Positions 33,749 to 43,952 of a stretch of 64,000 nt of DNA are shown here, piece by piece. This stretch comes from Halobacillus halophilus DSM 2266 (GTDB taxonomy: Bacteria > Bacillota > Bacilli > Bacillales > Halobacillaceae): assembly GCF_000284515.1 (NCBI RefSeq), contig NC_017668.1, positions 3,224,001 through 3,288,000 of the forward strand. Reading direction: 5' to 3'. Numbering within the stretch: position 1 is the stretch's first letter; each line of letters begins with the position of its first letter. Below the pieces are notes generated by a model. That model was not told where the DNA came from. It searched no databases and was given only the letters and a program-made list of their open reading frames with translations. The position numbers and the translations under genes were made by a program.

Positions 33749-33762
33749 ATTCGTTTCTCCTT

Positions 33763-34089
33763 TTATAAATTTTTGGTTTTGAGTTCGTTAATTTTGCCTG
33801 AGACGAATTCCCATTTTCTCCAAAAAGTTTCAAGGCGCTTATGCCCAGCTGCGTTGAGGGTATAAAATTTTCTTGGTGGCCCCATAGTGGATGGCTTTTT
33901 CTCGATGTCCACCAGATTATTTTTCTCAAGCCGCATGGTAATTGTATAAACGGTGCCTTCAACCACATCAGTGAAACCAAGTTCCCGCAGCTGTTGAGTG
34001 ATTTCATAGCCGTACGTTTCGCCACGGCTGATGATCTCAAGCACACACCCCTCAAGAACCCCTTTCATCATTTCTCTGAAATTTTCCAT
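33763..34089 (-). CDS. PadR-family transcriptional regulator
   Basis: A 108-residue PadR protein: [43 protein letters not shown] and [19 protein letters not shown] cover the winged helix, followed by a short dimerisation helix. GGAGG lies seven bases before the ATG at 34089; an in-frame ATG four codons earlier is less likely. It is followed directly by the DUF1048 gene. It probably controls itself and its partner; the inducer is unknown. Confidence 0.87.
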   Translation of the reverse strand: MENFREMMKGVLEGCVLEIISRGETYGYEITQQLRELGFTDVVEGTVYTITMRLEKNNLVDIEKKPSTMGPPRKFYTLNAAGHKRLETFWRKWEFVSGKINELKTKNL

Positions 34090-34256
34090 GTTCGCCTCCA
34101 TCTGTTCTGAATTACGAGTATTCTGGAACTTCGGTATTTAGTATTACTTATTACTAGTATATAGTATTGCTAAGTAGTGTTTTTGTCAAGAGGACTACTG
34201 TTGTTGTGACAGTGAGAGGTTCAGCAATTCCTTATAAAAGTAAACAATTGCCGGAA

Positions 34257-34304
34257 CGCTAAAAAGGACGCAAATCCCCAGTACGGAATTGCGTCCTTTT
34301 TAGT
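34257..34304. terminator. Bidirectional terminator downstream of ureD
   Basis: Stem AAAAAGGACGCAA / TTGCGTCCTTTTT with a 15-base loop; A and T runs on the two sides allow use in both directions. On the minus strand it ends the urease operon. Confidence 0.8.
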
Positions 34305-34415
34305 GTAAATCGAGCCCTGCTCACTTCCTCGTTTATCTAATAGAAAACCAAGATAGCATGAAGCAGCCATCTTAGTCTCCGTTGTGATTCTATTTTATCT
34401 ACTGAGCTATCCCTG

Positions 34416-35228
34416 CTAATACTTCCTCCAGGAGATCTCTCCTTTATCTAATAATTCTCTCCTAGCAAAGGTATGGATATGGGAGAGGATTCTCTCAATG
34501 GTCTGGGTGCGATCACCTAGAATACGAATGACAATCCCGCCGCCTTCCATATCAGAGATCCCGAGCCGTACATCTGGAAATGACTCGAAAACATTCTCAT
34601 ATAACCACTCAGCAAACTCACGAGAAGCTTCAGGATGAAAGAGTACGAAAGAACCCACGTGCGTATGCCCCTCTAACTGCAGTACTCCCTCCAGTTCATC
34701 ATCCGGTTCCAGCAGAAGATGATCAAACAAGACAAGTTTTCCATTTTGGTAAACTTTCAACTTATTTCTTACCCAGTCGTAGCGGAAGTTCACTCCATCC
34801 TTCGACCAGCCCGGAGTAATGATGTCGCTGTAGAAAAAGACGGCATCAGGCTCCATTTCTATCGTCGTATTCTGTATAAAACGTGCTCCTTCATACAAGA
34901 TCAAAGGATCTAAAAAATATTCAAGAACACTATCTGCACCCAGGTGGATTTTCGTATGCTGCTCTACAGGCTTTGAAGGCGTTTTATACACCTTGGTCGA
35001 GGCTTGACTGGTAACCGCCAACTCCGCTCCTTCTCCCAGTGTAATGGTTGACCCATATGTATCCCCATCGACGTACCCTCCACCAACATGGATAAGGTAG
35101 ACAGACAGGCAATCGTCGTCGAGACGAACGGGACGCGTAAATTTAAAGGCTCCTTCATAATAACCATGAATCTTAGTTCTCGCATGGCGCTTCTTCGCCT
35201 CAAGACTTAGAAGGCCTGTTTCCCTCAT
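34416..35228 (-). CDS. ureD: Urease accessory protein UreD
   Basis: A 270-residue UreD/UreH protein: [53 protein letters not shown] and [15 protein letters not shown] are the conserved blocks. It binds apo-urease and, with UreF and UreG, delivers nickel. Its ATG overlaps the UreG stop by ATGA, so it is translationally coupled. Last gene of the urease cluster, before a terminator. Confidence 0.93.
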   Translation of the reverse strand: MRETGLLSLEAKKRHARTKIHGYYEGAFKFTRPVRLDDDCLSVYLIHVGGGYVDGDTYGSTITLGEGAELAVTSQASTKVYKTPSKPVEQHTKIHLGADSVLEYFLDPLILYEGARFIQNTTIEMEPDAVFFYSDIITPGWSKDGVNFRYDWVRNKLKVYQNGKLVLFDHLLLEPDDELEGVLQLEGHTHVGSFVLFHPEASREFAEWLYENVFESFPDVRLGISDMEGGGIVIRILGDRTQTIERILSHIHTFARRELLDKGEISWRKY

Positions 35229-35839
35229 GATTTCAATCCTGTAAGAAAGGCGTTAGACTTGATCCATTCGATTACTTCACCCAAACCGTCCTGAGTCTTC
35301 AAATTTGTGAAAACAAAAGGTTTTTCTCCTCTCGCTTTGATGGTATCTTCCCGCATCACATCCAAGTCTGCCCCGACATAAGGAGCAAGATCGGTCTTAT
35401 TAACCACAAATAAATCCGATTTAATCATCCCTTGTCCATTTTTCCTCGGAATTTTCTCTCCTTGGGCCACATCAATAATATAAATAGAGAAATCTACCAG
35501 TTCAGGACTGAAGGTAGCAGCTAAGTTATCGCCTCCACTTTCCACAAAGATCAAATCGAGATCATTGTGGCGCTCCTTTAATTCATCAATGGCTGAAAAA
35601 TTCATCGAAGCATCTTCCCGGATGGCTGTATGAGGACAACCACCCGTTTCCACTCCGATTACGCGATCGTCCTCCAACACCCCATTTCTCAATAGAAACA
35701 TCGCATCTTCTTTTGTATAGATATCGTTTGTGATAACCGCCATACTCAATTCATCTTTAAGATCGCGGGTTATTCTCTCCACAAGCATCGTTTTTCCAGC
35801 CCCTACAGGGCCACCAACTCCAATACAAATCGGTTCCAT
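35225..35839 (-). CDS. ureG: Urease accessory GTPase UreG
   Basis: A 204-residue SIMIBI GTPase. The P-loop is [16 protein letters not shown], followed by [13 protein letters not shown], the nickel-binding [17 protein letters not shown] (Cys-Pro-His), [17 protein letters not shown] and [17 protein letters not shown] hydrolysis drives nickel insertion into urease. The ATG at 35839 has AAAGGAG eight bases upstream. A separate binding site is needed because the repeat element lies between ureF and ureG. Confidence 0.95.
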   Translation of the reverse strand: MEPICIGVGGPVGAGKTMLVERITRDLKDELSMAVITNDIYTKEDAMFLLRNGVLEDDRVIGVETGGCPHTAIREDASMNFSAIDELKERHNDLDLIFVESGGDNLAATFSPELVDFSIYIIDVAQGEKIPRKNGQGMIKSDLFVVNKTDLAPYVGADLDVMREDTIKARGEKPFVFTNLKTQDGLGEVIEWIKSNAFLTGLKS

Positions 35840-35898
35840 ACAATCCACTCCTTTAATATTTTAGGTCTGTTAAACCTCAGTTTTGATCTTCCAGTTAA

Positions 35899-36436
35899 TC
35901 TCCCATTACTTGAAGACTCAGTCTCGAGATAAATGGTTCCGTTACTAAAATGAGGATAAGGGTTGGTGGGGAAATAATTCGCTTTCCTGTGGGGGAACTG
36001 GTGAGCCTCCTCAGTCGTTTCACTCCTTGCGAGGTCTCCCCTAGATCCTTCTCCCGCGGGAGTCTCCTCATTTCCCCACCAACCCAACTATAATGTTGTG
36101 AACGGACCCTTCTTTAGAGGGGCAGGTGTTGGACTTAATCCTTTCTAAATCCAGTGGTATCAGACCTTTTCTAACAAAACTTTGAGAAAACAGGAACTCA
36201 TGTCATGATTTTTATATATCCTATCCAAGTGATTTTTGCCAATGTTTCGAGCCGCTCATTTCAGCAAGGTCCGGAGGGGGACGATGTAGACTCCTGCGGG
36301 ATAAACATGATTGGTGAGACCCCGGAAGTCAAAGACTGAGGAGGCTCAGCACATGCCCGCGGAAAGCGAAATCGTCCCCCGCAGGACCTTCCGCTCAATA
36401 AATATCTCGAAACTGAGTCTTCAACAATCCGGACCT
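35899..36436. repeat. 0.5-kb repeat element, copy 2, inside the urease cluster
   Basis: Same element as at 10243-10776 in the opposite orientation. The ends are GAAGACTCAGTCTCGAGATA (35912-35931) and its inverted partner (36403-36422). The half near ureG matches the right half of copy 1 in reverse over about 200 bases, including CTCCCGCGGGAGTCTC. The middle has diverged. It separates ureF from ureG; no protein-coding frame in it is credible. Confidence 0.75.
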
Positions 36437-36507
36437 ATTGTTAATAAGTCTTTTACGATTAAAAACCACAATCAAGTAGAACATCACCTATATTTTAAAT
36501 AAACGAA

Positions 36508-37194
36508 TTAAGACATAAACAGACGTACATTCAACCGTTCATGATGCATCTGGGCTATTTCAAGACCAGGACTTCCCGCTCCTAAATCATCTGGAGAAAG
36601 CCCCAGGATTGACTCGACCGCTTCTATCACATAAGGCTGCAGGACGAGCAGGATCTTCTGCCCGGCCGTTTGCCCCATCGGAATTCCCCGGACCGCATTT
36701 TGCACAAGTGAAGACAAGTTCGTGAATAAAAACGTCTCCAGTGCTGAGTCTTTTGGAATGTCCAGCGAATGATAAACAACAGCGAGAACGACAGCCGGAT
36801 GACCATACGCTTCCTTTTTCTTAATCCAGGACAAGTATTCACTCAAATCAGGCGATGGATATAATTCCATGCACAGTTTGGCCAGACGCTCCCCCATTTT
36901 CCGGTTTCCTTCTCTCGTTTCCCGCGCCACACAAGTAGCGAACAACACGTGATCGATGTCCATAAGATCTTCAGGACTGCCTCTTTCCATACTCTCATAC
37001 GCCAGACGGCAGGCAAGTCCATCATTGAAGATCAGCTGCTTCTTTAAAAAGATGATCAGTGCTTGCTTAAAACTCTCTGTTCCCTTAACCACATCCTCTT
37101 GAATGTACGTTTCAAATCCAAATGAATGAGAAAAGGCCCCCGAGGGGAACTGAGAATCACTAAGCTGCAATAGAGGCATTAATCCATTAATCAT
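36508..37194 (-). CDS. ureF: Urease accessory protein UreF
   Basis: A 228-residue UreF: LLQLSDSQFPSGAFSHSFG is the diagnostic N-terminal block, followed by AYESMERGSPEDLMDIDHVL, the RETREGNRKMGERLA segment and AVRGIPMGQTAGQKIL near the C-terminus. UreF with UreD and UreG forms the maturation complex and passes nickel. The ATG at 37194 overlaps the end of ureE by eight bases. Downstream lies the repeat element rather than ureG. Confidence 0.93.
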   Translation of the reverse strand: MINGLMPLLQLSDSQFPSGAFSHSFGFETYIQEDVVKGTESFKQALIIFLKKQLIFNDGLACRLAYESMERGSPEDLMDIDHVLFATCVARETREGNRKMGERLAKLCMELYPSPDLSEYLSWIKKKEAYGHPAVVLAVVYHSLDIPKDSALETFLFTNLSSLVQNAVRGIPMGQTAGQKILLVLQPYVIEAVESILGLSPDDLGAGSPGLEIAQMHHERLNVRLFMS

Positions 37195-37633
37195 GATGAT
37201 GTCCAATGTAACGGAATGGCTGAGGCACCTTTCTATTTTCTCGCTTATGCGGCACACCTAAGTCCAGCAGCAATTCCTCGATCAAATAATCGTACTGGAC
37301 GATCATATCTTCCCCTTCAAACTGGGCGGGCAAATGTCGGTTTCCCAGCTGATGAGCGGTATCTCCCATTTGTTTCATCGTTGTGGGGCTGATGACTAAA
37401 ACATCATCTTTTTTCACTGAAATGACCACCATATTTTTTTCATCCATATATAATACGTCTCCATCTGACAGCTCTTCATTTTTAGAAAGTCTGATTCCAA
37501 GCTCATTGCCATGGTCTGTTTTCATACGCTGAATTCTTTTGACCAGCTGCTCACTTTCCAGATACACATATTCAATATGGGGCGCCCGCTTTTCCAGGGT
37601 AGCTACGTTTCCAACTATGTTTTCAATAATCAT
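37187..37633 (-). CDS. ureE: Urease accessory nickel chaperone UreE
   Basis: A 148-residue UreE. MIIENIVGNVATLEKRAPHIE opens the peptide-binding domain, DVLYMDEKNMVVISV follows, and the metal-binding domain has AHQLGNRHLPAQFEG (family His) and the tail GHHHD, a short His cluster. It stores or hands over nickel to UreG. The ATG at 37633 has GAGGTGAGG upstream. The gene starts ten bases after ureC. Confidence 0.93.
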   Translation of the reverse strand: MIIENIVGNVATLEKRAPHIEYVYLESEQLVKRIQRMKTDHGNELGIRLSKNEELSDGDVLYMDEKNMVVISVKKDDVLVISPTTMKQMGDTAHQLGNRHLPAQFEGEDMIVQYDYLIEELLLDLGVPHKRENRKVPQPFRYIGHHHD

Positions 37634-37643
37634 GTTCCTCACC

Positions 37644-39353
37644 TCAAAATAAGAAATATCGTTGTGCTAAAGGGACGGTTTCGGCAGGTTCGCAGTCGAT
37701 CACCTGTCCATCTACTTTCACCACATAAGTTTGTGGGTCTACTTCGATCTTTGGTGTGCCTCCATTAAGAATCATCGATCGTTTCGTTAGATTTCGCACA
37801 CCGGAAATCGGGCGAACTTGCTTTTTTAACCCCAGTTCATCATGCAGCCCGTTCTCATAAGCTTTGTTTGATATAAACGTCATCGATGTACGGTCTTTTG
37901 CCTGGCCGTGAGAGCCGAACATTTCCCGATAAAAAACGGGTTGGGGCGTGGGAATGCTGGCATTCGGATCGCCCATCAAGCTATGAGCGATCATCCCGCC
38001 TTTAATGATGAGTTCTGGCTTAACACCAAAGAATTTCGGGTCCCATAGTACAAGGTCTGCCAATTTCCCACCTTCCACAGATCCAACGTAGTCAGATATT
38101 CCGTGGGTAATAGCCGGATTAATGGTGTATTTAGCAATATATCGTTTGGCCCTGAAGTTGTCCTTCTTATCATGATCTCCCTCTAAAGAGCCGCGTTGTT
38201 TTTTCATTTTATCGGCCGTTTGCCACGTACGAATAATGACTTCTCCCACACGCCCCATGGCCTGCGAGTCGGAGGAGATCATACTGAACACACCGAGATC
38301 ATGGAGAATATCTTCAGCCGCAATCGTTTCTTTACGAATACGCGAATCGGCAAAAGCGATATCTTCCGGCACACTTGGATCCAGATGGTGACAAACCATC
38401 AGCATATCTAAATGTTCTTCAAGCGTATTAACTGTATAAGGCCTCGTTGGATTCGTCGAAGAAGGAAGGATATTTGGATAACTCGCCGCTTCAATAATAT
38501 CCGGGGCGTGGCCTCCTCCTGCGCCTTCCGTGTGATACGTATGAATCACACGGTCGTCAATCGCTTCAAGCGTATGCTCAACAAATCCGCCTTCATTCAA
38601 CGTATCGGTATGTATCGCGACTTGAACATCGAACCGGTCAGCCACCCGTAAACACGTATCTATTGATGAAGCTGTCGTTCCCCAGTCTTCGTGAAGCTTC
38701 AAGCCTACAGCTCCTGCTTCCACTTGCTCTTGAAGGGCTGCTTCACTGGATGAGTTCCCTTTTCCTAAAAAACCTAGATTCATAGGATACTGATCCGCTG
38801 CTTCAAGCATACGATGGATATTCCAAGGGCCTGGCGTACAAGTCGTCGCTTTCGTGCCAGTCGCTGGACCGGTGCCTCCTCCGATCATCGTCGTGATCCC
38901 GGAAGACAGGGCGGTTTCAATTTGCTGCGGCGATACAAAATGAATATGAGCGTCAATACCGCCTGCAGTAACAATCATCCCTTCAGCTGCCACGACTTCC
39001 GTAGAAGCTCCAATGACGATATCGACGTTATCCATTAATAAGGGATTACCTGCTTTTCCAATGGTGGAAATCCAACCTTCTTTTACACCGATATCGGCTT
39101 TAAAAATGCCGGAATGATCTAAGATTAGCGCATTCGTTATCACAAGATCCACAGCCTCTTCGCTTTCAGCCAAAGGATGCTGACCCATACCATCGCGTAT
39201 GACTTTCCCGCCGCCAAACTTCACTTCATCTCCATAGGTCGTATAATCCTTCTCCACTTCAATGAACAAGTCCGTGTCCGCTAAGCGAACAGCGTCCCCC
39301 GTCGTTGGACCGAACATATCGGCATATTGTTTTCGTGACATTTCAAAACTCAT
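37644..39353 (-). CDS. ureC: Urease alpha subunit
   Basis: The 569-residue catalytic subunit. Nickel ligands are in [14 protein letters not shown] (His-x-His, about residue 136), the carbamylated Lys in [14 protein letters not shown] (about 219), and further His in [12 protein letters not shown] and [15 protein letters not shown]. The flap has [16 protein letters not shown] with the catalytic His. Full family length. Its ATG overlaps the ureB stop by ATGA. It hydrolyses urea to ammonia and carbamate in the cytoplasm. Confidence 0.97.
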   Translation of the reverse strand: MSFEMSRKQYADMFGPTTGDAVRLADTDLFIEVEKDYTTYGDEVKFGGGKVIRDGMGQHPLAESEEAVDLVITNALILDHSGIFKADIGVKEGWISTIGKAGNPLLMDNVDIVIGASTEVVAAEGMIVTAGGIDAHIHFVSPQQIETALSSGITTMIGGGTGPATGTKATTCTPGPWNIHRMLEAADQYPMNLGFLGKGNSSSEAALQEQVEAGAVGLKLHEDWGTTASSIDTCLRVADRFDVQVAIHTDTLNEGGFVEHTLEAIDDRVIHTYHTEGAGGGHAPDIIEAASYPNILPSSTNPTRPYTVNTLEEHLDMLMVCHHLDPSVPEDIAFADSRIRKETIAAEDILHDLGVFSMISSDSQAMGRVGEVIIRTWQTADKMKKQRGSLEGDHDKKDNFRAKRYIAKYTINPAITHGISDYVGSVEGGKLADLVLWDPKFFGVKPELIIKGGMIAHSLMGDPNASIPTPQPVFYREMFGSHGQAKDRTSMTFISNKAYENGLHDELGLKKQVRPISGVRNLTKRSMILNGGTPKIEVDPQTYVVKVDGQVIDCEPAETVPLAQRYFLF

Positions 39354-39661
39354 AGCTCGGCCCTCCCATTCAGCTGATTATTCAAGCCATAAATCTTCCT
39401 TTCACCAGAAAAAGCTACAAGCTCTACTTCTTTTTCATCACCTGGCTCAAAGCGTACGGCCGTTCCAGCCGGAATATTCAAATGTCTGCCTTTTGCCTGC
39501 TCCCGTTCGAATTGCAGATAGGGGTTTACTTCAAAAAAATGAAAGTGTGATCCGATTTGAACCGGACGATCTCCTCGATTTAATACGTTCACTTTAATGC
39601 TTTCTTTCCCTTCATTACATAGGATCGGATCTTTCCGTAACACAAATTCTCCTGGTACCAT
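39350..39661 (-). CDS. ureB: Urease beta subunit
   Basis: A 103-residue UreB with [40 protein letters not shown] and [16 protein letters not shown], the complete family pattern. It is a separate polypeptide, as in most Bacillales. It lies 15 bases after ureA, with a Shine-Dalgarno GAGG in the gap, and overlaps ureC by four bases. Confidence 0.96.
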   Translation of the reverse strand: MVPGEFVLRKDPILCNEGKESIKVNVLNRGDRPVQIGSHFHFFEVNPYLQFEREQAKGRHLNIPAGTAVRFEPGDEKEVELVAFSGERKIYGLNNQLNGRAEL

Positions 39662-39676
39662 CCTTCAGCCTCCTTA

Positions 39677-39979
39677 TCATCGAATAGGGTCATGAATCGT
39701 CACGAGCTTTACGCCATCTGGAAAAGTAGCTTCCACTTGAATATCTGGAAGCATCTCCGGAATCCCTTCCAGTACATCTTCTTTTTCCAGAATTGTTGCG
39801 CCAAACTGCATTAATTCCGCAACGGACTTCCCATCCCTCGCTCCTTCCACGACTTCATAAGTAATGATGGCAACCGCTTCAGGATAATTAAGCTGCAAGC
39901 CTCTCTCCTGACGTCTTCTTGCCAGATCAGCAGCCGTGACCACCATGAGCTTTTCCATCTCTCTGGATGTTAACTTCAC
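39677..39979 (-). CDS. ureA: Urease gamma subunit
   Basis: A 100-residue UreA, full length: [59 protein letters not shown] and [25 protein letters not shown] precedes the ATG. First of the structural subunits, 34 bases after the small transporter-associated membrane protein. Confidence 0.96.
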   Translation of the reverse strand: MKLTSREMEKLMVVTAADLARRRQERGLQLNYPEAVAIITYEVVEGARDGKSVAELMQFGATILEKEDVLEGIPEMLPDIQVEATFPDGVKLVTIHDPIR

Positions 39980-40013
39980 ATACTCACCTCCCCTCTTTCC
40001 ACCGGTTATGTCC

Positions 40014-40256
40014 TTACGGCTGTCCCTCCTCTCCTTTCATATATTCAACTACAGGACGAAACGCTATATACAACCCCGCAATGATCAACCAGCTAAACGA
40101 TAAATATGTCCATCCTTTGAAAAACTCCAGGCTGTAGTTATACCCTGTGATGAACATGATCCCCGGAAAAGCCACAATAAATAATGCCGTCAACCCGAAT
40201 GCCCATCTTTTACATAGTTTCGCGTCCTTATCTAGCTGATGCTCGTTTTCCTTCAT
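40014..40256 (-). CDS. Small membrane protein co-encoded with the symporter
   Basis: An 80-residue protein with two helices (about residues 20-40 and 48-65) after a charged N-terminus ([18 protein letters not shown]). The ATG at 40256 has GAGGAGG nine bases upstream and lies inside the last 29 bases of the symporter gene. Its size and position match the small helper subunits that accompany some sodium:solute symporters. It lies directly before ureA. Confidence 0.75.
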   Translation of the reverse strand: MKENEHQLDKDAKLCKRWAFGLTALFIVAFPGIMFITGYNYSLEFFKGWTYLSFSWLIIAGLYIAFRPVVEYMKGEEGQP

Positions 40257-41796
40257 ATACGACTTCCTCCTCTGTGGTCTCGTCCTCATTTTCCTCATCA
40301 TCAAAGCTTCTGAACTTATCTTGCAGGGAATCAAAATCAAACTCTTGATTCGAAATCAAAGCATGGCCAACAGAAATCGTTCCACTTACAATGAAGACGG
40401 TAATATTCCCGAAAAACATCGATTGAAGTTCTCCCAGTGTACTTACACTGATCTCTCCATAAAGAAGGTTAGCTGACGTCAGCCAAGCCGTAACCCCAGT
40501 GACCAGGCCTGCGGAAGCTCCGTAGAACGTTCCTTCGTTGGTAGCCTTTTTCCAGAGAAGCCCCAGAGTAACAGGGATAACGGCTCCACTCACGAATATC
40601 CCCATGGCCATATAAACCCAGCCTAAACCAATCCCGACTTTAAACAGCAAGATCGAAAGGACACCCATCATTAAACCGAATCCTAATGTCACACGGCGGG
40701 AGACATACAAAAGACGATCACTGCTCGCTTTAGGGTTAATCGACTTCCGGTAAATATCGGTCACAATAATATTCGTGATCGCTGTCAATTCAGCGGCTCC
40801 TGTAGACATTACAGCCATAAATAACATAGCTAGAAATAAGATCGAACCAACGCCGCCAAGCAGGTGGGCAGCCATTTCCGGTGCCACCGAGTCAGGGCTT
40901 CCCACCGTGATTCCAAGACCCGCAGCACTTACTCCAAGGAAGGTTGCAATTGCGAATGGAATCGAAAACCATGAAATTCCACCATATATGTATGCTCTCG
41001 ATGCTGCACTATCTTTACTGGCAATGGCACGCTGCCAATAGGCCTGGTCAACGAATACCGCGCCAAAGTTTCCTATGATGTTAATCATTCCAAAAAACAG
41101 ACCGGATACAGAAGCCATCGTAAGCATGGAATTGGAAGACGGCATGTTGCTTAGCCCTTCATAAATAGGGTCAATTCCAAATTTGACATAAACAACAGTT
41201 GCAAAAATAGCCAGGATCGTAAAAATCATGACAGTATTGAAGTAGTCAGCAATGAATGAGGCTTTCAGTCCACCAATCATGGTGTAAATCGTGAAGGTAA
41301 GAGGAATCAGAAAAGCGGCTACATAAATGTTCATCCCCGTTAGAGAATTCAGGGCAATTGCTCCACCAAGAACGACCATCGATGTTACGAGGATATTCGT
41401 CATTAAAGCAAATCCCATTATTAAACGGTGATTTTTCTTATCAAAGCGCTGTCCAATGAACTCTAAGAACGTATGAGCGTTAGGAGCCCGCTTTTTCAAG
41501 TGGATCGCCACAATCGCAAACAGCAGCACCTGAATACATGCGCCCGCAGCATACCAATAAGGACCGCTAATCCCGTATTGATACCCTGTCGACGAAGACA
41601 TCATTAATGTCGCCGCCCACGTCCAGGCAGCAATAATCGAAGCACTCGCGAGCCCAACCCCAACACTTCTCCCCGCCGTACTGAATTGCTCGGCAGTCAT
41701 CGCTTGTTTCCTTCTTCGCTGCATAACAAACGTTATAAGAGTAAAGAACAATCCAAAAACCAACAACAGAACATAGCCAACATAAGATGGTAACAA
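40228..41796 (-). CDS. Sodium:solute symporter, probable urea importer
   Basis: A 522-residue SSS-family symporter with about 13 helices. Family marks: TAGRSVGVGLASASIIAAW, SGYWYAAGA-type SGPYWYAAGA, TIYTMIGGLKASFIADYFN and the sodium-site AVMSTGAAELTAITNI. It resembles the DUR3 urea transporter branch. The start is TTG at 41796, eight bases after GGAGGG. It is first in the transcript that continues into ureABCEF, which is the main reason to propose urea (rather than proline or pantothenate) as substrate. Confidence 0.82.
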   Translation of the reverse strand: MLPSYVGYVLLLVFGLFFTLITFVMQRRRKQAMTAEQFSTAGRSVGVGLASASIIAAWTWAATLMMSSSTGYQYGISGPYWYAAGACIQVLLFAIVAIHLKKRAPNAHTFLEFIGQRFDKKNHRLIMGFALMTNILVTSMVVLGGAIALNSLTGMNIYVAAFLIPLTFTIYTMIGGLKASFIADYFNTVMIFTILAIFATVVYVKFGIDPIYEGLSNMPSSNSMLTMASVSGLFFGMINIIGNFGAVFVDQAYWQRAIASKDSAASRAYIYGGISWFSIPFAIATFLGVSAAGLGITVGSPDSVAPEMAAHLLGGVGSILFLAMLFMAVMSTGAAELTAITNIIVTDIYRKSINPKASSDRLLYVSRRVTLGFGLMMGVLSILLFKVGIGLGWVYMAMGIFVSGAVIPVTLGLLWKKATNEGTFYGASAGLVTGVTAWLTSANLLYGEISVSTLGELQSMFFGNITVFIVSGTISVGHALISNQEFDFDSLQDKFRSFDDEENEDETTEEEVVYEGKRASAR

Positions 41797-42066
41797 TAGG
41801 CACCCTCCAAATATTTAGAATATACTGAATAATATATCATATTCTGACAATTAATCAACATTGAATGTAAGGAAACCTAACATATAAAGATTTCGGTAAG
41901 CGCTACCAATTTTATCCCTATGGTGTTTTACTACTTAATAGAAAAATAAAGAAAATAATGTATGGTTTCCACCTTTATGTTATAATTCCTCACATGAATA
42001 CATACAGCCTTCCATTACAGGGTTTAATGTGCCCTGGAAAAATCTATTTCGGTGTAAGGAGATAAA
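41797..42066. other. Divergent intergenic region (symporter / ABC importer)
   Basis: 270 AT-rich bases between the two transcription units. A TATAAT-like -10 lies near 41980 on the plus strand, and an AT-rich symmetric stretch GAATATGATATATTATTC lies near 41835 in front of the symporter. No known riboswitch or Fur-type box was recognised with confidence. Confidence 0.4.
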
Positions 42067-43134
42067 ATGTACTCTCACATCACAAAAAGACCTAAAGGAT
42101 TAAAAGAAACCAAACCTATCCTGATCACCTTCTTCTTATTCCTATTCACGATCGCGACAGTGATCTTTGCGATAGGAATGGGACCCGTTTCGGTGCCCGC
42201 AGCTACGGCGTCAAACATTCTTCTGAGTAATCTTCCGTATCTTTCCAGTATGGTGGAAAGTGATTGGACACAGTTGGACGAAAACATTATATGGGGACTG
42301 CGGCTTCCTAGAGTTTTACTAGGCTTAATTGTGGGAGCTTCATTATCCGTTACGGGAGTGACCTTGCAGGCTCTGGTGCGAAATCATTTGGCTGATCCAT
42401 TTATTCTTGGAGTATCTTCAGGAGCGTCTGCAACAGCTACGTTAGGTATGTTGTTCGGCACGTTCTCCTTCCTTGGTACGTATTCACTGTCCATCAGCGC
42501 ATTTTTAGGAGCAGCGTTTGTCATCATAGTGGTTTATGCTCTCTCAAGAGTGAATGGGAAGATTAATATGACGCAATTGTTATTATCAGGAGTAGCTATC
42601 GGGCTGATTATGGAATCGATCACAAAGCTGATTACACTAAGCGCTCCTAACGCATTAGGCTTACATAACGCCACATTTTGGATGGCAGGCAGCCTGGCAG
42701 GGGCTAAATGGGAGTATTTAACTCTCCCGCTGCTTGCCATGATCATCTGCATGACTATTTTGTTGATTAATTATCGAGCTCTAAACGCTTTACTGGCTGG
42801 TGATGAAGCAGCCGGTACTCTAGGATTTAATGTGAATATCCTGCAAACGATGCTTGTATTAATTGCATCGCTCTTAGCCGGTGTGACGATCGCCGTAAGT
42901 GGTTCAATCGGTTTTGTCGGGTTAATGGTTCCTCATATCACCCGGCTGCTGGTTGGATCCGACCATAAAAAAGTACTGCCCGTGAGCGCCTTTTTAGGTG
43001 GAATATTAGTCGTATGGACCGATGTGGCTGCTCGATTAATCATTGCCCCAGAGGAATTGCCGATCGGGGTCTTAACAGCCATCATTGGAGGTCCATTTTT
43101 CATTTGGCTATTAAAAAGAAATGCCAGAAAATAA
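42067..43134 (+). CDS. FecCD-family ABC importer permease
   Basis: A 355-residue permease with about ten helices. Diagnostic blocks: GLRLPRVLLGLIVGASLSVTG, LQALVRNHLADPFILGVSSGA, FVGLMVPHITRLLVG (coupling to the ATPase) and ELPIGVLTAIIGGPFFIWLL. The family imports iron-siderophores, haem, cobalamin and related chelates. GTAAGGAG lies before the ATG. First of three genes of a complete importer; the partners follow with a 14-base gap and then an overlap. Confidence 0.92.
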   Translation: MYSHITKRPKGLKETKPILITFFLFLFTIATVIFAIGMGPVSVPAATASNILLSNLPYLSSMVESDWTQLDENIIWGLRLPRVLLGLIVGASLSVTGVTLQALVRNHLADPFILGVSSGASATATLGMLFGTFSFLGTYSLSISAFLGAAFVIIVVYALSRVNGKINMTQLLLSGVAIGLIMESITKLITLSAPNALGLHNATFWMAGSLAGAKWEYLTLPLLAMIICMTILLINYRALNALLAGDEAAGTLGFNVNILQTMLVLIASLLAGVTIAVSGSIGFVGLMVPHITRLLVGSDHKKVLPVSAFLGGILVVWTDVAARLIIAPEELPIGVLTAIIGGPFFIWLLKRNARK

Positions 43135-43148
43135 GAGGAGAGAAAAAT

Positions 43149-43952
43149 ATGAATCTACAAGTAGATAATCTCAGTTTTTCTTATAACGAGCACACGATCC
43201 TGGACGATATTTCGATGAATGTGGCTAGTGGAGAATTTGTTGGAATCATTGGACCAAATGGCTGCGGCAAATCTACCTTATTAAAAAACTTATATCGTTC
43301 TCTTACTCCAGACACGGGTTCTATTTATTTGGATCATAAAGGCTTTAAAGATTTAAAAGTTAAGGAATTGGCTAGAAAACTAGGCGTTATCGGACAGGAC
43401 AACACACTCCCATTCGACTTTGCCGTCAATGACATCGTTGCTATGGGAAGAAGCCCTCATAAAAAACTTTTTCAAAGCGATACCAAGGAAGATATGGAGA
43501 TTATCCAAAATGCTCTTGAAAAAGTGGATATGCACACAATGGCGGACAAAAATTATTTATACCTCTCCGGCGGGGAAAAACAACGTGTCTTACTGGCAAG
43601 AGTCTTGTCACAACAAACCGACTTTCTCATATTGGATGAACCCACCAACCATCTGGACATCCATCACCAACTAAGAATATTTGACGTAATTAAGGGATTG
43701 GGGGCAACCGTGCTTTCTGCTATTCACGACCTCAATATCGCGGCCCTGTATTGTGACCGTATTTACGTAATGAAGGATGGATCCATTTATCAATCAGGTA
43801 CACCCGAAGAAATCTTAACGACGGATATTATTCAGGAAGTGTTTAACATAAAAACCGATGTAAGGATCCATCCCGTAACCAAAAAAGTAATGATTACATA
43901 CTTACCGGAAAGCATCCTCAATAAAGGAGAGAATAATATTGAAGAAGATTAA
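43149..43952 (+). CDS. ABC importer ATPase
   Basis: A 267-residue ATPase. Walker A GIIGPNGCGKSTLLKN, Q-loop LGVIGQDNTLPFDF, signature YLSGGEKQRVLLAR, Walker B TDFLILDEPTNHLDIH and switch His in AIHDLNIA are all present. The ATG at 43149 has AGAGGAGAG upstream; a frame open to 43014 overlaps the permease and is unsupported. Its end overlaps the binding-protein gene by 14 bases. Confidence 0.94.
   Translation: MNLQVDNLSFSYNEHTILDDISMNVASGEFVGIIGPNGCGKSTLLKNLYRSLTPDTGSIYLDHKGFKDLKVKELARKLGVIGQDNTLPFDFAVNDIVAMGRSPHKKLFQSDTKEDMEIIQNALEKVDMHTMADKNYLYLSGGEKQRVLLARVLSQQTDFLILDEPTNHLDIHHQLRIFDVIKGLGATVLSAIHDLNIAALYCDRIYVMKDGSIYQSGTPEEILTTDIIQEVFNIKTDVRIHPVTKKVMITYLPESILNKGENNIEED

Noticed and set aside
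35803-36502. Frames within the second repeat copy
   Set aside because: Same reason; sequence is inverted-repeat driven and matches the first copy as DNA, not as protein.
41800-42066. Cobalamin riboswitch before the FecCD importer
   Set aside because: The conserved B12-box pattern was not found in the leader; only generic AT-rich sequence with a -10-like box.
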